The notes: generated by a model not told the origin, from the letters alone. 9,683 bases of DNA from Pseudomonadota bacterium (GCA_023433855.1 JAEYTV010000633.1:1-9683), one strand, 5' to 3'. Positions 1-8,369 are shown, counted from the first letter of the stretch. A program made the numbers and translations.

Positions 1-1037
1 ACCCAGCAGAGTATGCGAACGAACGGAACGAGAGACGTGTATTCGGAGCCGAACAGAAGGGGCAGGAGCGGGGCGAAGACATAGACCGCCGCGCCAGCGG
101 CAACGCTGATCAGGAAGGCTGCCGAGAATATCCGCGAAACGCGTTCTGTGGCGAGATGCAGGCCAGCTTGACTGGCTTTCGCCGTGCCGGGATAGACGAT
201 CCGGTTCAAAGCATCCACGGACAGGTAGCTGCTTTCGATGATACGCCGGGCGACGCTGTAGCTCGACACGATCTCGGCACTGGTCACGAGGCTAAGCACG
301 AGCAGATCGGCATTCTGCCGCGCAGCCTTCAGGATGAAGGGGATGCTGAAGAAAAGTCCCAGCCGCAGTTCTTCTCGTGCGAGCCGGAACAGGGGGGCGC
401 CCAAAGTCCGCATGGAGAAGGCGCAGACCAGCAGCATCAGCACATGCGCTCCGAACTGCCACAATATCCAGCCGGAAAGCGTCGACACACCGAAGACAAG
501 ACATGCAACGACGGCGCATGCGGTTCGGATGAGGGCAAAACCCATCACGACCTTGTTGGCGGACGCAAAGTCCGAGACGGCGATAAACGCCTGCTCGGCG
601 AGCAGGATGCCCCGAACGAGAACGATGTTCGTCGCGAGCATCATGGTGATCTCGACCACGTTGCCGACCGGATCTGGCGACACCTGGAAAAAGAAGGGCA
701 GGGCGCCCGCACCGAACAACACGAGGATCGCGCCGGTCACTGCCGTCAGGATGATGCTGTGACCGAGCATGACCGGATACATCGAATGATCGCGGGCAAC
801 CCGCCGCACGAGGCACTCGGTTGCTCCCAATCCGCAAAGGTGAACCGCGATCGCCGAGACCGCGGTGATCGCAACGAAAAGGCTGAACTCCTCGACCCCC
901 AGCGAGCGGGCAAGGATGGCGAAGGTGAGGAGTTGGGCTGCCGAACTGACAACCAGGCTTCCTCCCGAGGCGGCATAGGAGATCGCCATCGGCAGGAGGG
1001 CACGGCAGCGATGCAACCGGGACGTCGGGCTGCTCAT
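1..1037 (-). CDS. Wzx-like polysaccharide flippase, 3' end beyond the left edge
   Basis: Reading the minus strand from the ATG at 1037 gives 345 residues with no stop before the window edge. The protein is strongly hydrophobic, with roughly ten membrane segments (for example near residues 24-44, 47-70, 90-113, 163-183, 190-210 and 308-340). Two places resemble polysaccharide exporters of the MATE/MOP superfamily: LARSLGVEEFSLF near residues 42-54, and LLFGSEYTSLVPFVRIL near 327-343. Family members flip lipid-linked oligosaccharide across the inner membrane and usually have 420-480 residues, so about 100 are missing at the C-terminus. The start overlaps the stop of the upstream amidotransferase gene by ATGA, implying translational coupling and one operon. 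A modest GGAAG lies about seven bases upstream of the ATG. I infer export of a surface polysaccharide unit; the actual substrate cannot be read. Confidence in the family is good, in the exact subfamily moderate. Confidence 0.88.
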   Translation of the reverse strand, partial: MSSPTSRLHRCRALLPMAISYAASGGSLVVSSAAQLLTFAILARSLGVEEFSLFVAITAVSAIAVHLCGLGATECLVRRVARDHSMYPVMLGHSIILTAVTGAILVLFGAGALPFFFQVSPDPVGNVVEITMMLATNIVLVRGILLAEQAFIAVSDFASANKVVMGFALIRTACAVVACLVFGVSTLSGWILWQFGAHVLMLLVCAFSMRTLGAPLFRLAREELRLGLFFSIPFILKAARQNADLLVLSLVTSAEIVSSYSVARRIIESSYLSVDALNRIVYPGTAKASQAGLHLATERVSRIFSAAFLISVAAGAAVYVFAPLLPLLFGSEYTSLVPFVRILCW

Positions 1038-3001
1038 GGTAGGGCTTCCGCCAGTTGGGGAGCCGAAGGCTCGGTCGCTTGCGAAGGATTGCTGAAGACA
1101 CTGAGCCACAGCTGTGTGGAAAGGATGCCAACGAATGCCGCATTGTCACGGAAGCCCGCGGCGCGTTGCATCCGGCATTTTTCGCGAAGCCTGGTGACAG
1201 CACGCGGATCGAATAGGCCGTTGGCTGCAATCGCGGGCTCGGCGAGCATCTCCGCTACATAGCCCTGGCTACCGCCTCCGCTGAAGGATCGGCTGTCGGG
1301 AGCACGATAGGGTTGCTTCGGCCGCTTGCTGATCAGATCCGGCAAAAGGTCCTTCGCGGCCCGCCGCAGGATGTGCTTTTCTTCGAGCCCCTTGAGCTTC
1401 ATCCCGGGTGTAAGGCGGCTTGCGAATTCCACTAGCCGATGGTCGAGGAACGGGAAGCGGCCCTCGATCCCATGCGCCATGGCCATCCGATCCCCCTGGC
1501 TCGACAGGATGTAGCCGGGCAACAGGTAGCGGCCCTCGAGATATTGCGCCTGGCTCAGCGGATGCCATCGCCCGAACTCAGGGGGGAGCCGGGACGCAAG
1601 TTCTTCTGCCGCATCGTAGGCACCCAGCTGGGCCCGCAGATCCCCGGAATAGAAGATCTTGGCGGCGGCGGTCGAGCGGAACCGCGGCCGATGCGAAAAG
1701 AGGAGATCGGATGTCGCGTCATTGCCCACCCCGAAGAAAGCCGCAAGGTAATGTGCAGATTGCTGCTGCAAGCCCGGCAAATAGGGATAGAGCTTTCGGA
1801 ACAGATGCGGCCGTAATCTCGATCCGGGCTGCCGGGCGCAGAAGCGCCGCACGGCGGTCTCGCGGAAGATGTCGTAGCCGCCGAAGACCTCATCGGCTCC
1901 TTCGCCGGTCAGCACGACTTTCATTCCGGCATCGCGCACCAGACCCGCGAGGCGATAAAGCGGGGCGGGAGCTGTGCGCAGCACCGGCCGCTCGGCAAAG
2001 CGGATCACCTCGGGAAAGCTCGCCGCGATGTCCTCCGATCCGGTGCGGATGGCATGGTGTGCTGTGCCGATTGCCTGAGCGGCCGCTATCTGAAAGGCAC
2101 TTTCGTCGTGTTCGGCATCATCGAACGTCACGGAAAACGTCGCGAGACCGTTCGGCGCCATGGGGGCAGCAAGCGCGGTGATCAGGGACGAGTCGAGGCC
2201 GCCTGAGAGATAGGCGCCAACCGGCACGTCGGCGCGCATTCTGATGCGGGTTGCGTCGTGAAGCAGGGCCCGAAGCTCTTCCAGCTTCTCTTGCGGGCAT
2301 GTAGCGAGGCGATCGTCCCTATCCGGAAACGTCAGCGTCCAGTAGGCCCGGATAGTTCGGTGTTGACCTTCGGCAATCATCACTTGCCCGGGTTCCAGCT
2401 CGAAGATGCCCTTGAAGGCGGTCCTCGGCGGGATCGGTGCCCAGAGGGTAAAGATCTGGTCGAGCGCGTAGGGGTCGATCTCGGGCCGGATCGCCGGCAC
2501 CTGCAGAAGCGCCTTCACCTCGGAAGCGAAGTAGAGTGTTCCCCTATGCTCCGTGTAGAACAATGGGCGCACGCCCATCCGGTCGCGTGCCAGCAGCAGC
2601 CGACGTTCCCGTGCATCCCATAGGGCGAAAGCGAAATCGCCATTCAGGCGTGGAAGGCATGCTTCCCCATATCGGGCAAAGAGCTGCAGGAGGACCTCGG
2701 TATCGCTTCCTGTGCGGAAGACGACGCCTTGCGCCTTCATCTCATCGCGGAGTTCCACATAGTTGAAGATCTCGCCGTTAAAGGCGATCGTGAAGCGGCC
2801 GTCGACGCTCGTCATCGGTTGCTGGCCGTCCGAAAGTCCGACGATCGACAGGCGGACATGCGCTAGGCCGACGCCTGGCGCGGCATAGACACCTTGGCCG
2901 TCGGGGCCGCGATGGGCGATTGCTCCCGCCATGGACGAAAGGAGCATCTCCGAAGTGCCGGAGGAATATGCCTCACCGATGAAGCCCGCAAAACCGCACA
3001 T
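1034..3001 (-). CDS. asnB: Asparagine synthase (glutamine-hydrolysing) family amidotransferase
   Basis: The 655-residue protein begins MCGFAG. Removal of Met exposes Cys2, the N-terminal nucleophile of class II glutamine amidotransferases, which fixes the start. The glutaminase half (about 1-210) shows RGPDG (31-35), NGEIFN (75-80), GSDTE (98-102), NGDFAFALWD (120-129) and RDRMGVRPLFY (139-149). The synthetase half carries the ATP pyrophosphatase loop LSGGLDSS (265-272) and TGEGADEVFGGY (365-376). All expected catalytic motifs are present. Family chemistry uses glutamine ammonia and ATP to amidate a carboxylate through an acyl-adenylate. Aspartate is the textbook acceptor, but many homologues in polysaccharide clusters are thought to amidate sugar acids or other acceptors. 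The coupled downstream flippase favours such a role here; that is inference. A 102-base gap upstream may hold its own promoter, though I could not identify one; the ribosome binding site is weak. Confidence 0.93.
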   Translation of the reverse strand: MCGFAGFIGEAYSSGTSEMLLSSMAGAIAHRGPDGQGVYAAPGVGLAHVRLSIVGLSDGQQPMTSVDGRFTIAFNGEIFNYVELRDEMKAQGVVFRTGSDTEVLLQLFARYGEACLPRLNGDFAFALWDARERRLLLARDRMGVRPLFYTEHRGTLYFASEVKALLQVPAIRPEIDPYALDQIFTLWAPIPPRTAFKGIFELEPGQVMIAEGQHRTIRAYWTLTFPDRDDRLATCPQEKLEELRALLHDATRIRMRADVPVGAYLSGGLDSSLITALAAPMAPNGLATFSVTFDDAEHDESAFQIAAAQAIGTAHHAIRTGSEDIAASFPEVIRFAERPVLRTAPAPLYRLAGLVRDAGMKVVLTGEGADEVFGGYDIFRETAVRRFCARQPGSRLRPHLFRKLYPYLPGLQQQSAHYLAAFFGVGNDATSDLLFSHRPRFRSTAAAKIFYSGDLRAQLGAYDAAEELASRLPPEFGRWHPLSQAQYLEGRYLLPGYILSSQGDRMAMAHGIEGRFPFLDHRLVEFASRLTPGMKLKGLEEKHILRRAAKDLLPDLISKRPKQPYRAPDSRSFSGGGSQGYVAEMLAEPAIAANGLFDPRAVTRLREKCRMQRAAGFRDNAAFVGILSTQLWLSVFSNPSQATEPSAPQLAEALP

Positions 3002-3103
3002 CTGTTTCCGTCATGAACAGGACATTGAGGTTCGTTCTTAGGCGGAAATGCTTGAGGCTCTCCTTATGCGGTCGGTAAAATGTTACGCGTGTGCAAAAGA
3101 GGT

Positions 3104-4477
3104 TCAGTCCGGCTGCATGCCGAGGACGACCGTCGGCCACAGTTCGGAGACCGTCGGATGGATCGGAACGGCCCAGCGCAAGTCATCGAAGGTCGCAGCG
3201 ACGTTCATCATGTCCAGTACGCCGTGGATGGCCTCGTCGCCACCAGTTCCGAGGATCGCTGCTCCGAGGATCTTGCGGGTTTCCGCGTCAGCGACGATCT
3301 TCATGAAGCCCTTGGTCTCGCCCTTTTCGACGGCGCGGCCGACACGGCTCATGTCCCGGCGGCCGACCAGGACCTTTTTCCCTGCCCTCCTTGCCTCGAA
3401 CTCGCTCATGCCGACGCGGCCGAGCGGCGGGTCGATATAGAGTGCGTAGCCCGGGATCCGATCGGTGACCTTGCGGTCGTCGCCGTCGAAAAGGTTGGCG
3501 GCGACGATCTCGAAATCGTTATAGGCGGTGTGGGTGAAGGCGCCCCGGCCGTTGCAGTCTCCGAGCGCCCAGATGCCCTCGACGGTCGTCGCAAGGCGGT
3601 CATCTACCTTGACATAGCCGCGCTCATCGGTCTCCACGCCCGCCCTTTCCAGCCCGAGGTCGTCGGTATTGGGACGCCGGCCGACCGCAAGAAGGATATC
3701 CGAACCGACTACATCGGGGTCGCCCTCGGTGCAGTTCACGCCGACCGCAACGCCTCCCTCGTGGTTGCTGAAACGGATGCACTCGGCACCGGTGCGGATC
3801 TTGATCCCCTCGGCTTCCAGGATGCTCCGGACTGCCTCTGAGACCTCTTCGTCCTCGCGTCCGATGAGGCGCGAACCTTTTTCGACCACCGTTACCTGTG
3901 AGCCGAAGCGGCGGTACATCTGCGCGAATTCAAGCCCGATGTAGCTGCCTCCCACAATGACCAGGTGTTCGGGGACGCGATCAAGCAAGACGATATCGCT
4001 GTTCGTCATATAAGGGACCTGACCAATACCCGGAAAATCGGGAATGGCAGCTCGACCCCCAACGTTCAGGAAGATCTGGGGTGCGGTCAGCAGTTCTCCC
4101 TCCACGCGTATGGTATCCCTGCTTTCGAACCGAGCATGTCCGCGCAGCAGCGTACAGTTCGGCATGCTCTCCAGCCAGTTCTCGTTGCTGCGCCGGGAAT
4201 CGAGGGTCACTTGATGGGAGCGCTGCATCACCGTGGGCATGTCGATCTTGACCGGGTTTTCGAGCACGACCCCGTATTCGCTGGCGCGGCGCGCCAAGTG
4301 CGCAGCGTAGGCACTGGCGACCAGCGTCTTGGTGGGTTTGCAGCCAGTGTTCACGCAAGTGCCCCCGACATGCTTGCGCTCGATGATGGCAACCTTCCGG
4401 CCATCATCGTTGAAGCGCCCCGCGAGCGAAGGGCCTGCTTGGCCTGCACCGATGATGATGGCGTCGAAAGTCTTCAT
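3104..4477 (-). CDS. FAD-dependent pyridine nucleotide-disulfide oxidoreductase (class I, mercuric-reductase-like)
   Basis: A complete 457-residue flavoprotein of the glutathione reductase/lipoamide dehydrogenase family. The FAD fold is GAGQAG at 10-15 with Glu33 ending the second strand. The redox pair is GGTCVNTGC, Cys41 and Cys46. The NAD(P) fold is GGSYIG at 176-181, followed by VVEK with acidic Glu199, which suggests NADH over NADPH. A second FAD contact, ALGDCNG, lies at 304-310. The C-terminal interface has IHPTVSE, giving the general base His440 and partner Glu445. It lacks an extra N-terminal metal-binding domain and a C-terminal Cys pair, so true mercuric reductase activity is unlikely. 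Lipoamide dehydrogenase is also unlikely because no dehydrogenase-complex genes are nearby. RclA-like or uncharacterised oxidative-stress reductases are the better comparison. Its ATG overlaps the stop of the DUF4126 gene (ATGA at 4474-4477), so the two are probably made together. The substrate is unknown. Confidence 0.92.
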   Translation of the reverse strand: MKTFDAIIIGAGQAGPSLAGRFNDDGRKVAIIERKHVGGTCVNTGCKPTKTLVASAYAAHLARRASEYGVVLENPVKIDMPTVMQRSHQVTLDSRRSNENWLESMPNCTLLRGHARFESRDTIRVEGELLTAPQIFLNVGGRAAIPDFPGIGQVPYMTNSDIVLLDRVPEHLVIVGGSYIGLEFAQMYRRFGSQVTVVEKGSRLIGREDEEVSEAVRSILEAEGIKIRTGAECIRFSNHEGGVAVGVNCTEGDPDVVGSDILLAVGRRPNTDDLGLERAGVETDERGYVKVDDRLATTVEGIWALGDCNGRGAFTHTAYNDFEIVAANLFDGDDRKVTDRIPGYALYIDPPLGRVGMSEFEARRAGKKVLVGRRDMSRVGRAVEKGETKGFMKIVADAETRKILGAAILGTGGDEAIHGVLDMMNVAATFDDLRWAVPIHPTVSELWPTVVLGMQPD

Positions 4478-4950
4478 GGCATCACCAGGCGAGGAAGTGA
4501 GGATATGATGAAATAGGCACCGATGATGGCCACGGCATCCTCGATCAAGGCTGCGGGACCATCCTTGCCGAAGCTCGCAGCGAGCCTGGAACGGGCCGCC
4601 GCGCCGGCATATGTGCCAATCACGGCGCCTATGACGCCGACGATCAGCCCGAGGATCCAGCCGCCAAGGGGCGTCACGATGGCCGCACCCGCCACCGCTC
4701 CCATCAGAATGCGGGCGCCGAACTGCTGCGGCACCTTTCGGCTGGGAGTGGAGGGGAGTTGGTCCACAACGAGTTCAAGGGCTGCGAGGATGACAAGGAT
4801 GACGACGGCCCAGATGGAGCCGAGAAACGACAGCCACGAGGCCGACAGGTCGATCCAGCCGAGATAGGCCGCACAACTCACCGCGGCGGGCGCCGTCATG
4901 GTGCGGAGACCCGCAACGACACCGATGAGAAGCGCAAGCACGTAAATCAT
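4474..4950 (-). CDS. DUF4126 family small membrane protein
   Basis: The 158 residues contain about four hydrophobic segments (near 3-20, 40-62, 79-112 as one long or two short passes, and 136-152). Sequence signatures I associate with DUF4126 are GLRTMTAPAAVS (14-25), ELVVDQLPSTPSR (59-71) and DGPAALIEDAVAI (130-142). No catalytic residues are evident and no function is established for the family. It is the first gene of the minus-strand run, and its stop overlaps the oxidoreductase start. A joint role, such as a membrane partner or a redox or envelope stress function, is plausible but is only guilt by association. The start chosen is the only Met that leaves the first membrane helix intact. 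The Shine-Dalgarno match upstream is poor. Confidence 0.82.
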   Translation of the reverse strand: MIYVLALLIGVVAGLRTMTAPAAVSCAAYLGWIDLSASWLSFLGSIWAVVILVILAALELVVDQLPSTPSRKVPQQFGARILMGAVAGAAIVTPLGGWILGLIVGVIGAVIGTYAGAAARSRLAASFGKDGPAALIEDAVAIIGAYFIISSLPRLVMP

Positions 4951-5168
4951 AGCAGCACCGGCCCCAAGTCTCGCCCATAGCTAGACTGTGGCGGGCCGGT
5001 CGACGGGTCAAGCGAAAGTTTGTCGCGATACTGCCGAAGCATCAGAACGTGCAGGCGAGCGTAGAGCGGCGAGCGATTTTATGGAGATCAACATGGGGAA
5101 TCGACGGGGCGGAGATTAAAATGCAGCGAAATACGCGCTAGAACGGCAGCGAATGGAGGTGCGGGTGC
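4951..5168. other. Divergent intergenic region between the DUF4126 operon and dctB
   Basis: These 218 bases separate two operons transcribed away from each other, so both promoters should lie here. I see no copy of the palindrome found upstream of tctC and no convincing -24/-12 element. On the minus strand CTTGAC (5007-5012) matches the usual alphaproteobacterial -35 box, but no good -10 lies at the right spacing. On the plus strand two tiny open frames precede dctB: 5081-5119 (12 codons) and 5121-5141 (6 codons). They have no clear ribosome binding sites and are probably incidental. Nothing resembling a riboswitch or attachment site was recognised. Confidence 0.6.
5155..5160 (+). promoter_or_regulatory. 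Strong ribosome binding site supporting a TTG start for dctB
   Basis: GGAGGT sits eight bases before the TTG at 5169. The reading frame is closed by a TAG at 5139-5141, and no ATG or GTG lies in frame between that stop and 5169. The next in-frame ATG (5262) would remove the first membrane segment. TTG is therefore the likely initiation codon. Confidence 0.75.
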
Positions 5169-6995
5169 TTGAGGTATCGTATTCTGTTGCCGTTGACGGT
5201 TTTCGTCGTACTCGGTCTGGCGCTGCTATTTCGCGGGACTGACTTCGCCGCGCGCCGCTACATGAGCGAAGCGGAGGCGCAGGCGAGCACGACGCTGCGG
5301 CTCGCCGTCTCCGCGCTTGACGGGCATCTGAAGCGCTATGAGGCGCTCCCGGCGCTGATTGCCGATCAGAACAACATCGAGGCGTTGATCTTCGATCCGT
5401 CCAATCTTGGCCTGCGGGCACGCACCAACGCCTACCTGAAGGAGATCAACGCACTCCTGAAATCCTCGGACATCTACGTCATGACATTGGACGGTGAGAC
5501 GATCGCCGCCAGCAACTACGACTCGGCGGTGAGTTTTGTCGGCGAGAACTTCACCTATCGTCCGTATTTCCAGCAAGCGGCGCAGGGCCGGCAGTCCCGG
5601 TTCTATGCGTTGGGCACCACCTCGTCGAAACGGGGCTACTATTTCGGCTCTCCGATCAGCGTTGGAGGCACCATCCGGGGGGTCATCGTCTTCAAGGTGG
5701 ACATCGATACTATCGAGGAGAGCTGGCGGGGCGCTGGCGATCGCATCTTTGTGTCCGATCCGGAAGGCATCATCTTCATGACCGGCACTCCGGAGTGGCT
5801 GTATGCAAGCATCCTGCCTCTGACGCCAGACCGGATCGCCCGCACGGAAGCTTCCCGGCGCTATGCGGATGCAGAGCTTCGAGAGCTGCCGATCAGCCGC
5901 GGAAGTTTTGCGGGCCGCGACGTCATGATGATCTCCGATGGGACGATGGAGCGGGAGTACCTCGTTGTGTCCCAACCGATGGACGACGCCGGGTGGACCG
6001 TCAACGTGCTCATGGACCTGAATTCGGTCCGTACGCAGGCGCAGACCGGAACCGTCGCAGCCGTGCTCACCCTTTGCCTCGCGGCACTGGCGCTCGCGAT
6101 TGTGATGCAGCGCCGAGCACGCCTCAGCGAGCGGATGCAATTGCAAACGGAGGCCCGCAACGAGCTTGAAAGGCGTGTGGCGGAGCGCACCGCCGACCTT
6201 GCGAGGGTCAACAGTCGCATCGAAGAGGAGATTGCTGAGCGCCGCCTCACGGAAAGACGGCTGCGTCAGACGCAGGCGGATCTCATCCAGGCAGGCAAGC
6301 TCGCCGGCCTTGGGCAGATGTCGGCTGCATTGTCGCATGAGTTCAACCAGCCACTCGCGGCAGCCAAGACCTATGCGGAGACCACCGGCGTGCTGATCGA
6401 TCTCGGCCGTACGGACGAGGCCCGCGACAATGTCCGACGCATCTCGGCGCTCATTGACCGGATGGCGTCGATCAGCAGGCATCTTCGCAACTTTGCGCGC
6501 AAGCCGAACGAGAAACTCGGTCCCGTTGCGCTGAACGATGTCATGGGTGACACCCTGGAAATCGTTGCCGCCCGCCTCAAGGCAGCGGATGCCACGCTCC
6601 ATGTGGATATCGATCCTGGCCTGCCGCCCGTCAAGGCCGGTGCCGTGCGGCTGCAGCAGGTGCTCGTGAACATCATAACCAACGCGGCCGACGCGGTGGA
6701 AGGCCTTGAGGACAGGCAGATCACGGTCTCCGCAAAGGTCGAAGGGGACAAGGTCATCGTGTCAGTACGCGACCGTGGGCCCGGAGTCGCGGCGGCGATC
6801 CGCGAGCGCATTTTTGATCCGTTCTTCACCACCAAGGGCGTCGGCAAGGGGCTCGGTCTCGGCTTGTCGATCTCCTACAACATCGTCAAGGATTTCGGCG
6901 GCAGCCTCAGCGTCATCGATCATTCGAACGGCGGCGCAGTCTTCCAGATCGAACTCGATATCGCCGACAGCGCCACCAGGGAGGCCGCTGAGTGA
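5169..6995 (+). CDS. dctB: DctB-family membrane sensor histidine kinase
   Basis: The 608-residue protein has an N-terminal membrane helix (about 5-21), a periplasmic double-PDC (dCACHE) sensor of roughly 270 residues, and a second helix (about 296-313). A long charged coiled coil (about 318-375) replaces a HAMP domain, and the kinase core follows. The sensor contains YRPYFQQA (130-137) and GYYFGSP (156-162), typical of DctB-type carboxylate sensors. The kinase has the phosphoacceptor motif SHEFNQPL with His390, the N box around NAADA (505-509), DRGPGV (535-540), the F box DPFFTTKG (550-557) and GKGLGLGL (559-566). By family it autophosphorylates on His390 and signals to the adjacent regulator, whose GTG start overlaps this stop. 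The expected ligand is a C4-dicarboxylate or related organic acid. Because the next gene is a TctC-type receptor rather than dctA, the ligand may differ from succinate. Initiation is at TTG. Confidence 0.9.
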   Translation: MRYRILLPLTVFVVLGLALLFRGTDFAARRYMSEAEAQASTTLRLAVSALDGHLKRYEALPALIADQNNIEALIFDPSNLGLRARTNAYLKEINALLKSSDIYVMTLDGETIAASNYDSAVSFVGENFTYRPYFQQAAQGRQSRFYALGTTSSKRGYYFGSPISVGGTIRGVIVFKVDIDTIEESWRGAGDRIFVSDPEGIIFMTGTPEWLYASILPLTPDRIARTEASRRYADAELRELPISRGSFAGRDVMMISDGTMEREYLVVSQPMDDAGWTVNVLMDLNSVRTQAQTGTVAAVLTLCLAALALAIVMQRRARLSERMQLQTEARNELERRVAERTADLARVNSRIEEEIAERRLTERRLRQTQADLIQAGKLAGLGQMSAALSHEFNQPLAAAKTYAETTGVLIDLGRTDEARDNVRRISALIDRMASISRHLRNFARKPNEKLGPVALNDVMGDTLEIVAARLKAADATLHVDIDPGLPPVKAGAVRLQQVLVNIITNAADAVEGLEDRQITVSAKVEGDKVIVSVRDRGPGVAAAIRERIFDPFFTTKGVGKGLGLGLSISYNIVKDFGGSLSVIDHSNGGAVFQIELDIADSATREAAE

Positions 6996-8359
6996 ACAGC
7001 CAACGTGTTCTGCTGGTCGACGACGAGGAGGAACTGCGTCGCTCCACCGCCCAGGCGCTGGAGCTCTTCGGATTGCCTGTGCAGACCTTCTCGCACGCGG
7101 ACCACGTTCTGGAACTGACCGGTTTCGGATTCGAAGGCGTGGTCGTCAGCGATATCCGCATGCCTGGCATGGACGGCATGAGTTTGCTGCACCGGATCCG
7201 GGAACTCGACGCGGAAATCCCCGTCATCCTGGTCACCGGCCACGGCGACGTGCAACTTGCGGTCAAGGCCATGCGCGAGGGAGCCTACGACTTCCTCGAG
7301 AAGCCATTCACGCCGCAACATCTCGCCGGTATCATCCGCCGCGCGCTGGACCGCCGCGCGCTCGTGCTCGAGAACCGCCGGCTGCGTGCGGTCGCTGGAA
7401 AGCGCGACGATCTTGAGGCACGCCTTCCTGGCCGAACCCAGGCGATGGTCGATCTGCGCTACCGCATTCGGGCCATCGGAGCAACGGATGCCGATACGCT
7501 GATCATCGGCGAAACCGGCGCCGGCAAGGAGGTTGTCGCGCGGGCGCTGCACGACGTGAGCCCACGCGCAACCCGGCCCTTTATCGCGATCAACTGCGCC
7601 GCCCTGCCAGAGAACCTGATCGAGAGCGAACTTTTCGGCCACGAGGCTGGCGCCTTCCCCGGCGCGCTTCGCCCCCGTTACGGGAAGTTTGAACACGGCC
7701 GAGGCGGCACAATCCTTCTCGACGAAATCGGCTCCATGCCGGTCGACCTGCAGGCGAAGTTCCTGCGTGTCCTGCAGGAACGCGTCATTACCAGGCTTGG
7801 CTCCAACGAGGTCGTGCCGCTGGACGTGCGTTTCATTGCTACCAGCAAGGTCGACCTTGAGGCAGAAGTCGCTGGAGGCCGTTTTCGCGCCGACCTCTTC
7901 TACCGGCTCAATGTTGCAACCATACACGTGCCGTCGCTGGCTCAGCGTCGCGCCGACATCCCCCTTCTCTTCCTCCAGCTCGTTCGCGAGGCTGCGGCGC
8001 GCTACGGCCGCGAGGACATGGAGGTGCCCGCCGACGTCGTGTCGGCCATCGCCAAGCGGGACTGGCCGGGAAACGTCCGGGAACTGCGCAATGCGGCGGA
8101 CCGCTGGGTGCTTGGCCTGGATCCGAAGCCTGGTGAGGTCGGCGCCGTCAAGGATACCGGTCGTCTTGCCGACAAGGTGGCCGCATTCGAACGAAGCATA
8201 ATTGCCGGTGAGATTGCGGCTCACGGCGGCGCGCTCCGTCCGGTCTACGAATCTCTCGGCATCTCGCGCAAGACCCTCTACGAGAAGATGCAGAAATACG
8301 GTCTGGACAAGAAAGTGTTCGGCCCGGAACAGTTGCTGCAGGACGACAGGGACGGGTGA
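6992..8359 (+). CDS. dctD: DctD-family response regulator with AAA+ and Fis-type DNA-binding domains, GAFPGA variant
   Basis: The 455 residues form three domains. The receiver (about 1-120) has the acidic pocket Asp10-Asp11, phosphoacceptor Asp54, Thr82 and Lys104. The AAA+ domain (about 145-375) has Walker A GETGAGKE (173-180), Walker B ILLDEIG (241-247), likely arginine fingers Arg299 and Arg305, and sensor II WPGNVREL (358-365). The C-terminal Fis-like helix-turn-helix (about 400-437) contains ISRKTLYEKM. This is the layout of a sigma54-dependent activator. The L1 loop, however, reads GAFPGA (220-225), with Pro223 (codon 7658-7660, CCC) in place of the Thr that contacts sigma54. The protein starts at GTG, overlapping the dctB stop by GTGA, with GGGAGG at 6979-6984. 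It is inferred to be phosphorylated by the neighbouring kinase and to control the transporter gene downstream. Whether it uses sigma54 is open. Confidence 0.9.
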   Translation: MNSQRVLLVDDEEELRRSTAQALELFGLPVQTFSHADHVLELTGFGFEGVVVSDIRMPGMDGMSLLHRIRELDAEIPVILVTGHGDVQLAVKAMREGAYDFLEKPFTPQHLAGIIRRALDRRALVLENRRLRAVAGKRDDLEARLPGRTQAMVDLRYRIRAIGATDADTLIIGETGAGKEVVARALHDVSPRATRPFIAINCAALPENLIESELFGHEAGAFPGALRPRYGKFEHGRGGTILLDEIGSMPVDLQAKFLRVLQERVITRLGSNEVVPLDVRFIATSKVDLEAEVAGGRFRADLFYRLNVATIHVPSLAQRRADIPLLFLQLVREAAARYGREDMEVPADVVSAIAKRDWPGNVRELRNAADRWVLGLDPKPGEVGAVKDTGRLADKVAAFERSIIAGEIAAHGGALRPVYESLGISRKTLYEKMQKYGLDKKVFGPEQLLQDDRDG

Positions 8360-8369
8360 TCGGCTGCCA

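Noticed and set aside
292..1230. 312-codon minus-strand frame overlapping the flippase
   Set aside because: It is a shifted frame of the same strand. The frame starting at 1037 gives hydrophobic helices and flippase motifs, while this one gives Arg/Pro-rich sequence.
156..1262. 368-codon plus-strand frame at the left end
   Set aside because: Its product is a low-complexity, charged sequence without motifs. The opposite strand here encodes a clear membrane flippase and the asnB C-terminus.
3104..4477. Mercuric reductase (merA) or lipoamide dehydrogenase
   Set aside because: No heavy-metal domain, C-terminal cysteine pair or mer genes are present, and no 2-oxoacid dehydrogenase genes are adjacent. 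Only the superfamily can be assigned.
5226..6602. 458-codon minus-strand frame opposite dctB
   Set aside because: It lies entirely inside a gene with all histidine-kinase motifs, and its composition (rich in Arg, His and Gly with no domain) is typical of a shadow frame.
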